DNA of 64,000 nt from Pseudomonas moraviensis (GCF_900105805.1 NZ_LT629788.1:5502501-5566500); one strand, 5' to 3'. Counted from the first letter of the stretch, positions 8,642 through 18,028 are shown. Notes: generated by a model not told the origin, from the letters alone. Translations and numbers: made by a program.

Positions 8642-9088
8642 ATGCAACTGATCCTTCTGGAAAAAATCGCCAACCTGGGCAACCTGGGCGACAAAGTAAA
8701 CGTTAAGGCCGGTTACGGCCGTAACTACCTGCTGCCTTTCGGCAAGGCTACCGCTGCGACCGCTGCCAACCTGGCTGCGTTCGAAGAGCGTCGCGCCGAG
8801 CTGGAAAAAGCTGCCGCAGACCGTAAGGCATCGGCTGAAAGCCGTGCTGCCCAACTGGCCGAGCTGGAAGTGACCATCACTGCCACCGCTGGCGACGAAG
8901 GCAAGCTGTTCGGTTCGATCGGTACTCATGACATCGCTGACGCACTGACCGCTTCCGGCGTTGAAGTGCAGAAGAGCGAAGTTCGTCTGCCGAACGGCAC
9001 CATCCGCAACGTGGGTGAATTCGACGTGGCCGTGCACCTGCACGCCGAAGTTGAAGCCACCGTACGCGTTGTCGTGGTAGCAGCTTAA
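8642..9088 (+). CDS. rplI: 50S ribosomal protein L9
   Basis: Ribosomal protein L9 (148 aa) of the L1 stalk base. It has the classic N-terminal fold sequence MQLILLEKIANLGNLGDKVNVKAGYGRNYL with the L9 signature, a long central helix rich in Ala/Glu/Lys (about 40-75), and the C-terminal RNA-binding domain (GKLFGSIGTHDIADAL onwards). AGAGGA lies 8 bases before the ATG. It is the last gene of the operon; a hairpin terminator separates it from dnaB. Confidence 0.98.
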   Translation: MQLILLEKIANLGNLGDKVNVKAGYGRNYLLPFGKATAATAANLAAFEERRAELEKAAADRKASAESRAAQLAELEVTITATAGDEGKLFGSIGTHDIADALTASGVEVQKSEVRLPNGTIRNVGEFDVAVHLHAEVEATVRVVVVAA

Positions 9089-9133
9089 GCAACATCGATC
9101 GGCTGGCGGCTTGTCCGTCAGACGGTTAACATC

Positions 9134-9172
9134 GGGCACGATCCTGTTTACAGGTCGTGCCCTTTGTCTTTC
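9134..9172 (+). terminator. Rho-independent terminator between rplI and dnaB
   Basis: GGGCACGA and CCTG pair with CAGG and TCGTGCCC (one bulged T, short TTTA loop), followed by TTTGTCTTTCT. It ends the rpsF-rplI transcript 46 bp after rplI and just before the dnaB start. Confidence 0.8.
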
Positions 9173-9207
9173 TGAATTCCCCGCTTTTCACTAATACTCA
9201 AGTGGCC

Positions 9208-10605
9208 ATGAACGATATCTCCGCTCCCGAGCAATACGATCTGCAAACCGCTGCCCTGAAGGTGCCGCCGCATTCCATCGAGGCCGAACAGGCCGTACTC
9301 GGTGGTCTGATGCTGGACAACAACGCCTGGGAACGCGTGCTCGATCAAGTCTCCGACGGCGATTTCTATCGACATGACCACCGCCTGATCTTCCGTGCCA
9401 TCGCCAAACTGGCCGATCAGAACTCGCCGATCGACGTCGTGACCCTTGCCGAGCAATTGGACAAGGAAGGTCAGACGTCGCAAGTCGGCGGCCTCGGCTA
9501 TCTTGGCGAACTGGCGAAAAACACGCCGTCCGTCGCCAACATCAAGGCCTATGCGCAGATCGTCCGCCAGCGTGCGACGTTGCGCCAACTGATCGGGATC
9601 AGCACCGAGATCGCCGACAGCGCCTTCAACCCGGAAGGCCGTACTGCCGAAGAAATCCTCGACGAAGCCGAACGGCAGATCTTCCAGATCGCCGAAGCGC
9701 GGCCGAAGACCGGCGGCCCGGTCGGCGTCAACGAGCTGCTGACCAAGGCCATCGACCGCATCGATACCCTGTTCAACACTGCAGACGCGATCACCGGCCT
9801 GTCCACCGGCTACACGGATCTCGACGAGAAAACCAGCGGCTTGCAGCCGTCCGACCTGATCATCGTCGCCGGCCGTCCGTCGATGGGTAAGACCACCTTC
9901 GCAATGAACCTGGTGGAAAACGCCGTGTTGCGCAGCGAGAAAGCGGTGCTGGTCTACTCCCTCGAGATGCCAGGCGAATCGCTGATCATGCGTATGCTGT
10001 CGTCGCTCGGCCGGATCGACCAGACCAAGGTGCGTTCCGGTCAGCTCGAAGACGATGACTGGCCGCGCCTGACTTCGGCGGTCAACCTGCTCAACGATCG
10101 CAAACTGTTCATCGATGACACCGCGGGTATCAGTCCTTCGGAAATGCGCGCGCGAACCCGGCGCCTGGTGCGTGAGCATGGCGACGTCGGTCTGATCATG
10201 ATCGACTACCTGCAACTGATGCAGATCCCCGGGTCCAGCGGTGACAACCGAACCAACGAGATCTCCGAGATTTCGCGATCGCTGAAAGCGCTGGCCAAGG
10301 AATTCAACTGCCCGGTAGTCGCCCTGTCGCAGCTCAACCGTTCCCTTGAACAACGTCCCAACAAGCGCCCGGTGAACTCCGACTTGCGGGAATCCGGAGC
10401 GATCGAGCAGGACGCCGACGTGATCATGTTCGTTTACCGTGACGAGGTGTATCACCCGGAAACCGAGCACAAGGGCATCGCCGAAATCATCATCGGCAAG
10501 CAGCGTAACGGTCCGATCGGGTTCATTCGGCTGGCGTTCATCGGCAAGTACACGCGTTTTGAAAACCTTGCGCCTGGCAGCTACAACTTCGACGACGACG
10601 AGTGA
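9208..10605 (+). CDS. dnaB: Replicative DNA helicase DnaB
   Basis: Hexameric replicative helicase (465 aa). The N-terminal primase-interacting domain (PPHSIEAEQAVLGGLMLDN, about 18-110) is followed by a RecA-fold ATPase domain with Walker A GRPSMGKTTF near residue 225, Walker B MIDYLQLM near 332 and the ALSQLNRSLEQR motif near 372. The start was set at the ATG giving MNDISAPEQ, as in Pseudomonas orthologues; an in-frame GTG 51 bp upstream overlaps the terminator hairpin and is unlikely. No strong ribosome site is visible. No intein is present. Confidence 0.96.
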   Translation: MNDISAPEQYDLQTAALKVPPHSIEAEQAVLGGLMLDNNAWERVLDQVSDGDFYRHDHRLIFRAIAKLADQNSPIDVVTLAEQLDKEGQTSQVGGLGYLGELAKNTPSVANIKAYAQIVRQRATLRQLIGISTEIADSAFNPEGRTAEEILDEAERQIFQIAEARPKTGGPVGVNELLTKAIDRIDTLFNTADAITGLSTGYTDLDEKTSGLQPSDLIIVAGRPSMGKTTFAMNLVENAVLRSEKAVLVYSLEMPGESLIMRMLSSLGRIDQTKVRSGQLEDDDWPRLTSAVNLLNDRKLFIDDTAGISPSEMRARTRRLVREHGDVGLIMIDYLQLMQIPGSSGDNRTNEISEISRSLKALAKEFNCPVVALSQLNRSLEQRPNKRPVNSDLRESGAIEQDADVIMFVYRDEVYHPETEHKGIAEIIIGKQRNGPIGFIRLAFIGKYTRFENLAPGSYNFDDDE

Positions 10606-10647
10606 CAGCAGGACGAAATCGACCGGCCCGCTGTCACGCTGCACCGC

Positions 10648-13600
10648 TTACCCAGTCGCGCCGCTTGGTCCCGGACTTTCGTCCGCAGGCGTGCCGTCTA
10701 CAGCAGGTGCCTCGACGGTCGCTCGGGGCTGCAGTTCCTTGCGCGTCAGCGTTTGAATCAAAGTCGCTTCGACAATCGCCAGCTGCGCCGTCACATCATC
10801 GGTTTTTGATTTGTATTGAGCGTCGGTCAGCAGGCGTTGCGCTGACTGGCTGTCCAGCATCTCTTGCCGATCCTGAAACGGCTGGCGGCTCGCATCGAAT
10901 TGCGCCTGGTATTTGTGAACGATGAAGTCCTGCCAGAAATCCATCGATACCAGCGCCTGAAATTCTTCGGGCGAACCGTCCAGCGCAATGACCTTTTTAT
11001 AAGCCACCTCCAGCATGGCCGGAGTCACCCCGGCCATGCCGATAAAAGTGAGGGATTGCGGTTGAAACGGTAATTGCAGCCGATCCTTGAGGCCAAAGCG
11101 ATAAGCCATGGTCATTTCATGGGGATCGCGGATGCGCAGGCTGTGGCTGTTTCGCAGCTCCGGGGATGTTGCCGGATTGTCGATGATTGCCTTGCTCGAC
11201 GCGATCTCTGCTGCCGCAATCTCGTCAACGTGCTTCAAACGAAACAATCCTTTGGACAATTCCACCAATGGCCCGCCCTGCAGGTCCTGTCTGGCCTGCA
11301 CGCGAGCCTTGTGCGTCATGGCCAGCACCTGCAGGTCGGTGAACGTCGCTGCGGCGAGGTCAGTGCAACCGGCTTCGCATGCGCGAGCGAACAGCTCCCT
11401 GCGCAAGGTTCGCGACTGCGGATTGTCTTGGGTGATGACATCGATCACGTCCCAGGCCTGGCGCCGGAAATCGGCGTGGTGAACGCGGCTTGCCAGGATG
11501 TTGAAGAAGCCGTCCGAGCCTTCATGTTCGCGCAATGTGCGCCATTGCGCTGTTCTGCGGGAGACTTCATCGACGGTTAATCCCGCGGTCCATTGCGGGT
11601 CCGGTTCCATGTTGTTTCTTGCAATGGGGCGCCGGGTAACGGTGACAGACGTCGAGATCAGGTTGGATCTTCGGTTCAGTGGCGTTCTCGCCAGCCTCAG
11701 TCGCTCGCCGTAGGCTTGCAACTGCAGGCGGCTGGCGTCAGACAACGGGTTATTGCTCACCAGCGTGCCACTGTTGACCTGAACCGAATGCGCCAGGCGC
11801 TCGACGGCCACTGGGGTGACAAACTCAGGAATCGTGGTGATCTGATTGTCGCTCAGATCGATTCTGGTCAGCCGGGGTTGATCGAACAGGCCGGTCGGCC
11901 ACTGTGAGATTCCGGTGTTCGCCAGACTGGCTTCACGCATATCGGGGATCTGGCTGAAGTCCGGTAGCACGCCAAGATGCGGATTATTGTCTATCCAGAG
12001 TGCTCTGAGGGTAGTGCGTTCGGCCAGTATTTGCGCCGTTTCCGCGTTGAGTTCAAGTTGGTTGTTCTGCAAGAACAGCCGCGTCATCCCATGCATTTCG
12101 CCCACGGCCGGCGGTAAGTCCCCCAGCCCGTTGCTCGACATGTCGAGCCAGCGCACATGACGAAAGCGGGTGAGGAAACCTTCCGGAGACGCCGTCAGGC
12201 TCATTCCGCTCAACCGCAGTGAGCCAACGTGACTGAAGTCCATGCTCAGATCCGGCAGCGTCGGCAAGGTCAGGCCGCTCAAGTCAAGTTCCAGGCCAAT
12301 TGGCGAGCCATCAAAAGCGTGCACCTGCGCCGTTTCACGCCGCCAGCAACTGATGATTCGATCACGCGCGGTGGTGCGGTCATTGCGGGTCATGGCGTTG
12401 ACTTGCAGTTCATTGGCACGCACGTAATGCTGCCTGTTGCCAGCGCCGGAAAACACCCAATCGTCGAGCTGGCCTTTCAGCTGTTCGAACTCTTGTTCCA
12501 GCGCGAGCAAGCGCGGGGCAACGGTGCCTCGGTCATGATTCCAGATGAATTCTCTGCACTCTTTAATGGTTTTGGCCGGATACAGAGTTCGATAGCGTTG
12601 CGCCCTCGAGTTTTCGCTATCGAACACGGCGGGGTGGGCGGGCTCCATCAGTTCGGGGTGAGATTCTTTGAGGCGCTTCCAGTAGCTGTCGAATTTTCGC
12701 CAGTACGCAGCCGGAAAGTCGTTGCCTTCAAGCCGCGTGACATTGTTGATTCGCGCGACAACGGACAGCGTCTCGGGTGTCGGGTTGAGGTTTGCCTGGG
12801 GAACCTCGCTCAAGCGATTGTCGCGCAGGTCCAGGCTGGTCAAGCCGGTTTTATCCAGCAGCCCGACCGGCCACTGATTGAGGCCGGTGTTTTTCAGATT
12901 CAAGACCTGCAAGCCGGACATGGCGCTGAAGTCGGGCACTGTACGCAGTTGGTTGTTGGACAGATCGATGTGTTTCAACTGATGCAATGCACTCACTGCC
13001 GAAGCGCTTTGCTCATCCAGCTTTATCCGGTTTGAACTCAGGTTCAGATGGCTGAGTTTGTCCAGCTCGGCAATCCTGGCGGGTAATTTTTCAAGGCCTG
13101 AGTGGACAATGGTCAGGCTTTGCAGATTGGGGCAGTTGGACAGGAGAGTAGTGGCCGTGTCCGACCAGATCACCGAGTCGAGTTCGAGGGTTCTGACGTG
13201 ACTGAAGTCCACGGTCAGCAATGGCAGCGGGCCGTACATCGGTGGCAGTTTCAGCACGCCATCCGAGTCGCCCAGCCAGCAGCCTCTGATGATTCTTGCC
13301 AGGCGCGTTGCGTTGATCCTGTCCGGCCCCATGACGCTGGCCGGGCCGGGTTGACTGTCGGCTATATAAGCTTGCAGTTGCGTTTCCAGCAGTTCGAAAC
13401 CGGCGATCCGTTGGGCTATCCGAGTCTCGGCGTCATCACCTAGGCCGATCAGATACTCCCTGGCGGCTTGCACATCCTTGTCCGGGTACATGCGTCGTAC
13501 CATCGCTAATTCAGGAATTTCCCCATCCAGTCTGAACGCATCTGCTCGAGAGTCAGTGCGCATCGATGGAAAATCGTTCGCCACACGCCGCCAGTACACT

Positions 13601-15315
13601 TCGAGGGATCGCCAATAGCCGGCAGGGAAGGGGTTGCCTTCAATCAGGGTGACCGAGTTGATACGGGCGCTGGCCAAGAATTGATCGCTGGGCGGATTGA
13701 GGATCGCCTGCGGAATTTCGCGCAGTTGGTTGTTGCGCAGGTCGACCACCTGCAGTGCCCCCTGCTCGCGCAGACCGCTGGGCCAGCTCTGCAGTCCGGC
13801 GTTGCTCAGGTTCAATGACCGCAGTTGCGACATGCCGCTGAAGTCCGGCGTTTTTCCGAGCGGGTTACCCGACAGATCCAGTTGTTCTAGCTGGTGGAGC
13901 GCGCCGAGTTCTATCGCCGTTTGCTCACTCAGCTCGATGTGATTGGAGTTCAGCTCCAGGGTTTTGAGACCGGACATCTTCGCAATGCCGGCGGGCAGCT
14001 TATCCAGTGAGGAGTGGGTGACCGAGAGTTTTTCGAGGTTGGGAAAACTGCCGAGGAAGGTGTCGGCGCTGTCAGTCCAGGCAAGCGCTTTCAACTCCAG
14101 CGTGCGTACATGGCTGAAATCGGCAGTCAGTGGGGCGAGGATTGCATCCCCCAGGTCAAGTTTCAGCGTCTCCCCGGTCTGGCGCTTCCAGCAGCGTTTG
14201 ATTTCCTCGACCGCATGCTCCACCGCGGGGTGCGCAGGGTCGGTGGCGGACTCTGGGGAAGTCTTCTTGATCCAGGCAGCGAGTTCTGCCTTGAGCAACG
14301 TGTATTCATTCTCGCGCTGGCTCAGAAAGCTGCTGACGTTTTCCCCCTTCGAGCGCAGAAGTCGAGTGATTCCCTCGCTGTCGAGTGCCGGAAAGAGCTT
14401 TCGTGCACGTGACTCAGGGGTACGCAAACGATTGACCGCCGTGGCAAGCCGTTGCAACAGGCCTGGGTGTGCGGGGGCGCCCGACTCGCTACGGAACATG
14501 CCGCCGGCACCGCCGACCTCGGTTCCCAGCCAGCCTTCGCGGGCATCGAAAATAATCGGTTCCGACCGCCCCGGACGCGTGGCGATATACGTATTGGCGC
14601 TGTCGCGGGCAACCGGATCCTGCGCACGGACGATACGCATCACCGTCGTCGACGGGGTTGACGCATCAACGTCGTGCAGCACTTGATAGCTGTGGTTATC
14701 GATCACCGCATACAGTTTGCCGTTGAACCGGTGCAGACCATCGTTGCCGCTTTGCAAGCCGCTGAAGTCCAGCGGTGTACGGAATGCCTCCAGGCGGGTG
14801 GCCGACAACGCGATACCGATCGGTTCGAATTGTTCCAGCTCATGCCAGACACCTGAACTGGAGTCGCGCAGCAGCACCGGGCCCGAGGGGCTGGACTCGC
14901 TGGGCCGTCTGGCTCTGTACAGTCCCGTTTCCGGATCCTTGCCGACCAGTACGATGCCACCGGGCACGTCGACGTACTGACGGCCCTTGTGCGTTCTCAA
15001 ACCGTCAGCATTGCGATCCGACAAGCCGCTGGCCGCGGGCACCCAGTAGTGCTCCAGGGACTGACTTGCCCCATGCGCATTATCAATGGGCGACCCGGGC
15101 TGATGAACCGTGACGCCTGGTGCCGGCTCGATCGCGTCGATATCGGCTGGCGTTGGCAAGCGGCCCGGTCGTGATGACTGCCCACCGGGTATCGAGATCT
15201 CTGAAGCTGTGCGCAGTGGCAAGTCGAGACGCGGGGTGTCCACGTCTGGCACAGCGTTTTGCCGAACCGGGGGGTTGCCGGAACTGTTTCCTCTGGGAGG
15301 CGATTTAACGGGCAT
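10648..15315 (-). CDS. Leucine-rich-repeat effector-like protein with C-terminal NEL-type E3 ubiquitin ligase domain
   Basis: A 1555-aa protein resembling IpaH/SspH-class enzymes, which ubiquitinate host proteins through a catalytic cysteine. Layout: Pro/Ser-rich leader 1-80; module shared with two other genes in this window (about 86-161); a second shared segment (190-262); three successive superunits of helical linker plus LRRs at about 315-585, 605-885 and 905-1205, each with a DFSHV strand and LxxLxLxxN repeats; NEL domain about 1240-1500. The NEL motif is GCTDLAA with Cys1317 and Asp1319, aligning with the Cys-Glu-Asp of IpaH; the following HKARV, FRLKHVDEIA and GMAGVTPAML blocks also align with NEL. 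AAGGA lies 9 bases before the ATG. It lies 100 bp downstream of the related gene at 15416-18028, probably one transcript. No signal peptide or secretion genes are visible. E3 activity is inferred from the motif. Confidence 0.88.
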   Translation of the reverse strand: MPVKSPPRGNSSGNPPVRQNAVPDVDTPRLDLPLRTASEISIPGGQSSRPGRLPTPADIDAIEPAPGVTVHQPGSPIDNAHGASQSLEHYWVPAASGLSDRNADGLRTHKGRQYVDVPGGIVLVGKDPETGLYRARRPSESSPSGPVLLRDSSSGVWHELEQFEPIGIALSATRLEAFRTPLDFSGLQSGNDGLHRFNGKLYAVIDNHSYQVLHDVDASTPSTTVMRIVRAQDPVARDSANTYIATRPGRSEPIIFDAREGWLGTEVGGAGGMFRSESGAPAHPGLLQRLATAVNRLRTPESRARKLFPALDSEGITRLLRSKGENVSSFLSQRENEYTLLKAELAAWIKKTSPESATDPAHPAVEHAVEEIKRCWKRQTGETLKLDLGDAILAPLTADFSHVRTLELKALAWTDSADTFLGSFPNLEKLSVTHSSLDKLPAGIAKMSGLKTLELNSNHIELSEQTAIELGALHQLEQLDLSGNPLGKTPDFSGMSQLRSLNLSNAGLQSWPSGLREQGALQVVDLRNNQLREIPQAILNPPSDQFLASARINSVTLIEGNPFPAGYWRSLEVYWRRVANDFPSMRTDSRADAFRLDGEIPELAMVRRMYPDKDVQAAREYLIGLGDDAETRIAQRIAGFELLETQLQAYIADSQPGPASVMGPDRINATRLARIIRGCWLGDSDGVLKLPPMYGPLPLLTVDFSHVRTLELDSVIWSDTATTLLSNCPNLQSLTIVHSGLEKLPARIAELDKLSHLNLSSNRIKLDEQSASAVSALHQLKHIDLSNNQLRTVPDFSAMSGLQVLNLKNTGLNQWPVGLLDKTGLTSLDLRDNRLSEVPQANLNPTPETLSVVARINNVTRLEGNDFPAAYWRKFDSYWKRLKESHPELMEPAHPAVFDSENSRAQRYRTLYPAKTIKECREFIWNHDRGTVAPRLLALEQEFEQLKGQLDDWVFSGAGNRQHYVRANELQVNAMTRNDRTTARDRIISCWRRETAQVHAFDGSPIGLELDLSGLTLPTLPDLSMDFSHVGSLRLSGMSLTASPEGFLTRFRHVRWLDMSSNGLGDLPPAVGEMHGMTRLFLQNNQLELNAETAQILAERTTLRALWIDNNPHLGVLPDFSQIPDMREASLANTGISQWPTGLFDQPRLTRIDLSDNQITTIPEFVTPVAVERLAHSVQVNSGTLVSNNPLSDASRLQLQAYGERLRLARTPLNRRSNLISTSVTVTRRPIARNNMEPDPQWTAGLTVDEVSRRTAQWRTLREHEGSDGFFNILASRVHHADFRRQAWDVIDVITQDNPQSRTLRRELFARACEAGCTDLAAATFTDLQVLAMTHKARVQARQDLQGGPLVELSKGLFRLKHVDEIAAAEIASSKAIIDNPATSPELRNSHSLRIRDPHEMTMAYRFGLKDRLQLPFQPQSLTFIGMAGVTPAMLEVAYKKVIALDGSPEEFQALVSMDFWQDFIVHKYQAQFDASRQPFQDRQEMLDSQSAQRLLTDAQYKSKTDDVTAQLAIVEATLIQTLTRKELQPRATVEAPAVDGTPADESPGPSGATG

Positions 15316-15415
15316 GTCTTTCTATCCTTGCAGGGTTTGCGCATCAGCCCGACTGAACGGGAACTGATGGCAGGGTCGGCGTCATTGCCTGATGGATCGT
15401 GTTGTCCCGAGTCCT

Positions 15416-18028
15416 TCACTCAGCCCTGGCGGGCACAGCAGCCGGGTTGGCCAGTGCAAATATTTTGCTCGCGGTCTTGCCATCGAAGGTCTGGCGCCAG
15501 ATCGCCACGTGCGGCAAGCCGGCCTGTTCGTCACGGCGCTGAGCGTCGATGCCGCGTCGGCTCTGTTCTAGGGTTTTAAGGTGGCCGCCCCGTGTGGTGA
15601 AACTCAGGGGCGGGGCGTCGGGCTGGTCATAGTGGAAATGTGCCTCCCACAGCGGTGCGTCATTGGCGCGATCAGTGATCGAATAAACGTCGAGAAATGA
15701 CTTGCTCTTGCCTTTGCCCAACTGCTTGCGATCAACGGTTTTGCTCACGCTGACTTCGTCGGCATCCATCAGATAATTCAAACGCATGATGTCGAGCACG
15801 TCGCTGTTCTTGTACATGCGCACAAGAACGCTTCGGCCATGCGCTTCCAGTAACCTGGCAGCGGTTCGCAAACGCGCAGCCAGGTCGAGGATTTCGCGGT
15901 CACCGGGCGCGTCCTCATGGCCTTCCAGGCGTCTCGCCTGCTCGTTCATACGCTCGGTTTCTTTGCTCAGGTCTTCGACAATCTCGCTCGGATTGGCTTT
16001 TCTCGTTTCATCCACCCTGGCCTTGGCAACATGTTGTTCGACATCGGTCAGTAACCGTTTCGCCTCGGCGACCAGCTGGGGTCTTGGGGTGCTGGCGATA
16101 GGCGGTCGCACTGGCAACCATTCACCCTGTCGTTTCTCATAGCGGGCGGAGGGAGAGCCCGGGCGCAACGGGTCTGGAACCCTGACGATGACATTGCCGT
16201 CCTGAGCGGTTTCCGTTTCGCCGACCAGAACCCGGTAGGTGCCGTGTTGGCGGACCCGGAATACTTTCCTCGGTGTCAGGGGGCGGGGACTTTCGGAAGG
16301 GTCGGGCTGCGCTGGCAGGAAATCGAAATCGATGTCGTGGTCGATGTCGGGCAGTTCCCGATCGCGGCCGATCGATTCCAGAATGCCGCTGAGCCTGTTT
16401 TCGATCCGCGTCTCGAGTGGATCAATCAGATTGAGGATTTCCCTGAGATAGCCGGCCTTCACAGCATCGGTGTCAGCGTTGGCGACCAGTTGCATTGCAA
16501 ATCGGGACCTGTCCGCCCTGATCTGGTCAAGGCTCAAGAGCAGCGCCATCGGGTGCTCGTGTTGCGGAATGTTTTTCAGGTCTCCGGTGACCAGGTCGAC
16601 ACAGGAAAGCGATGGCATGGTGGTGTTGGGCGAATGGTCTGGCGTGCCCGCATAAAGGTGTACGTAAAGGGTCAGCTTGTTGAAGTTGATGCGCTCGGCC
16701 GACGGTACTTGCTGCCTGATTTCTTCGAGTATCGGCTCCGCTCCAGGCGCGGCTTTTCTGATTTCTGCCAACACCACTTCACGTTCTTCGATAAACCTCA
16801 GTTTCTTGTTCAGGTGAGGAATGATCTTTTTGCAACTGTCGGCATCCAGCCTGGAAATCGTAGGCTTGACCCTCAGGTCCATGACCGCCATGAGGCGGTT
16901 GAGGAATTCGCCGCGTTCTATGCGAAAGGTGTGCAGTTCCTCCTTGAACAACCCGCCGGCTTTGGCAAGGACCAGCCATTTCCTGTTGAGTACCAGCGAT
17001 TCCACGAAATCCGCCTGCTTTTGCACATGCTTGAGCAGGTGCACTTCAAGGCTCAGCAATTTTGCGTTTCGCTCTGCGCTGCCCTCTGGCAGTTTCCGGG
17101 TTTCTTCCCAGAGGGTGTTATGACGTGCCGACGAGTTGGTCAAATCGGTGTGGGCCTTGTGAAAAGGCTCATACATCTGCATCAGCGTATCTTTACTCAA
17201 GCGCGCAATCTCTGCGTCCTGAATGACTTTTTTCAGGTCTGGCAGGTGATAGACCCAGCGACTGCCGTCATCGCGCCTGACCGGCCGCGTCTCGCCGCTG
17301 CGGCTGACCCGGTAGATGTTTGCGCTGTCGGCTGCCACGGGGTCTTTCTGGTTGACGATACGCCAGGCTTTTTGTGTCGCAGTGGAGGCGCTCACATCGT
17401 GCATGACCCGATAAACGTGATTGTGCAGGGTCAGGTATAGCCGACCCTCATGGCGCACCAACCCGTCGCTGTCGACCTTGGCGTCGGTGATATGCACAGG
17501 CGTGTGAAACGTCTGCAGGTGAGTGTCGGCCAACGTAACGGCGTCACCGTCGTTGAGCGAATGCCACAGTCCGCTGCCAGTGTCACGCAGCATGAGCGGA
17601 CCCGAGGCAACCCGCTCGGCGGCGAGTTGGGCACGGTAGAGGCCGGTCTGCGGATCGACTCCGACCAACACGATGCCGCCATCCGCGACATCGACGTATT
17701 CGCGTCCTTTGTACGTCCTCAAACCCTCGGTATTGGCGAGGGACAAGCGTTCAGGAGCCGGGATTCGATAGCGCTCCAGCGATTGTGGCCCTGTGGCGCC
17801 CCTTTCTACCGAGGCCGTAGTCGCATGCGCTATGACGACTGGAGATTGTCTTGTCAGCTCAGGGCCGGCTGTGCCGTGAGTGCCGAGCGGCCGCACCGGA
17901 GGAGGGGTGGACAGGGACGGTTCAGGCTGCGTCCGTGGTGCTCGCCCGCTATGGCCTGGCTGCGGCGAATCCGGGCTGGTCGGAAGATTGACTTTGATGC
18001 TGCCCTTGGCGGGCTGTTTGGGTGACAT
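15416..18028 (-). CDS. Large effector-like protein sharing the N-terminal module of the NEL protein
   Basis: An 870-aa protein of unknown function. Residues 1-80 are Pro/Ser-rich and look disordered. Residues 83-160 (ending RDTGSGLWHSL) and about 187-262 (HEGRLYLTLHNHVYRVMHDV) are clearly homologous to the same positions of the downstream NEL protein. The middle (about 265-560) is mostly charged helix without LRRs. A small beta-rich repeat of the module type appears at about 600-655 (FRVRQHGTYRVLVGETE). The C-terminal part (about 735-870) contains SKSFLDVYSITDRANDAPLW, AHFHYDQ and HLKTLEQSRRG; I recall similar ends in other large Pseudomonas toxin-like proteins, unverified. AAGGA precedes the ATG. 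First gene of a probable two-gene unit. No signal peptide. It could be an effector or an accessory protein of the NEL protein. Confidence 0.85.
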   Translation of the reverse strand: MSPKQPAKGSIKVNLPTSPDSPQPGHSGRAPRTQPEPSLSTPPPVRPLGTHGTAGPELTRQSPVVIAHATTASVERGATGPQSLERYRIPAPERLSLANTEGLRTYKGREYVDVADGGIVLVGVDPQTGLYRAQLAAERVASGPLMLRDTGSGLWHSLNDGDAVTLADTHLQTFHTPVHITDAKVDSDGLVRHEGRLYLTLHNHVYRVMHDVSASTATQKAWRIVNQKDPVAADSANIYRVSRSGETRPVRRDDGSRWVYHLPDLKKVIQDAEIARLSKDTLMQMYEPFHKAHTDLTNSSARHNTLWEETRKLPEGSAERNAKLLSLEVHLLKHVQKQADFVESLVLNRKWLVLAKAGGLFKEELHTFRIERGEFLNRLMAVMDLRVKPTISRLDADSCKKIIPHLNKKLRFIEEREVVLAEIRKAAPGAEPILEEIRQQVPSAERINFNKLTLYVHLYAGTPDHSPNTTMPSLSCVDLVTGDLKNIPQHEHPMALLLSLDQIRADRSRFAMQLVANADTDAVKAGYLREILNLIDPLETRIENRLSGILESIGRDRELPDIDHDIDFDFLPAQPDPSESPRPLTPRKVFRVRQHGTYRVLVGETETAQDGNVIVRVPDPLRPGSPSARYEKRQGEWLPVRPPIASTPRPQLVAEAKRLLTDVEQHVAKARVDETRKANPSEIVEDLSKETERMNEQARRLEGHEDAPGDREILDLAARLRTAARLLEAHGRSVLVRMYKNSDVLDIMRLNYLMDADEVSVSKTVDRKQLGKGKSKSFLDVYSITDRANDAPLWEAHFHYDQPDAPPLSFTTRGGHLKTLEQSRRGIDAQRRDEQAGLPHVAIWRQTFDGKTASKIFALANPAAVPARAE

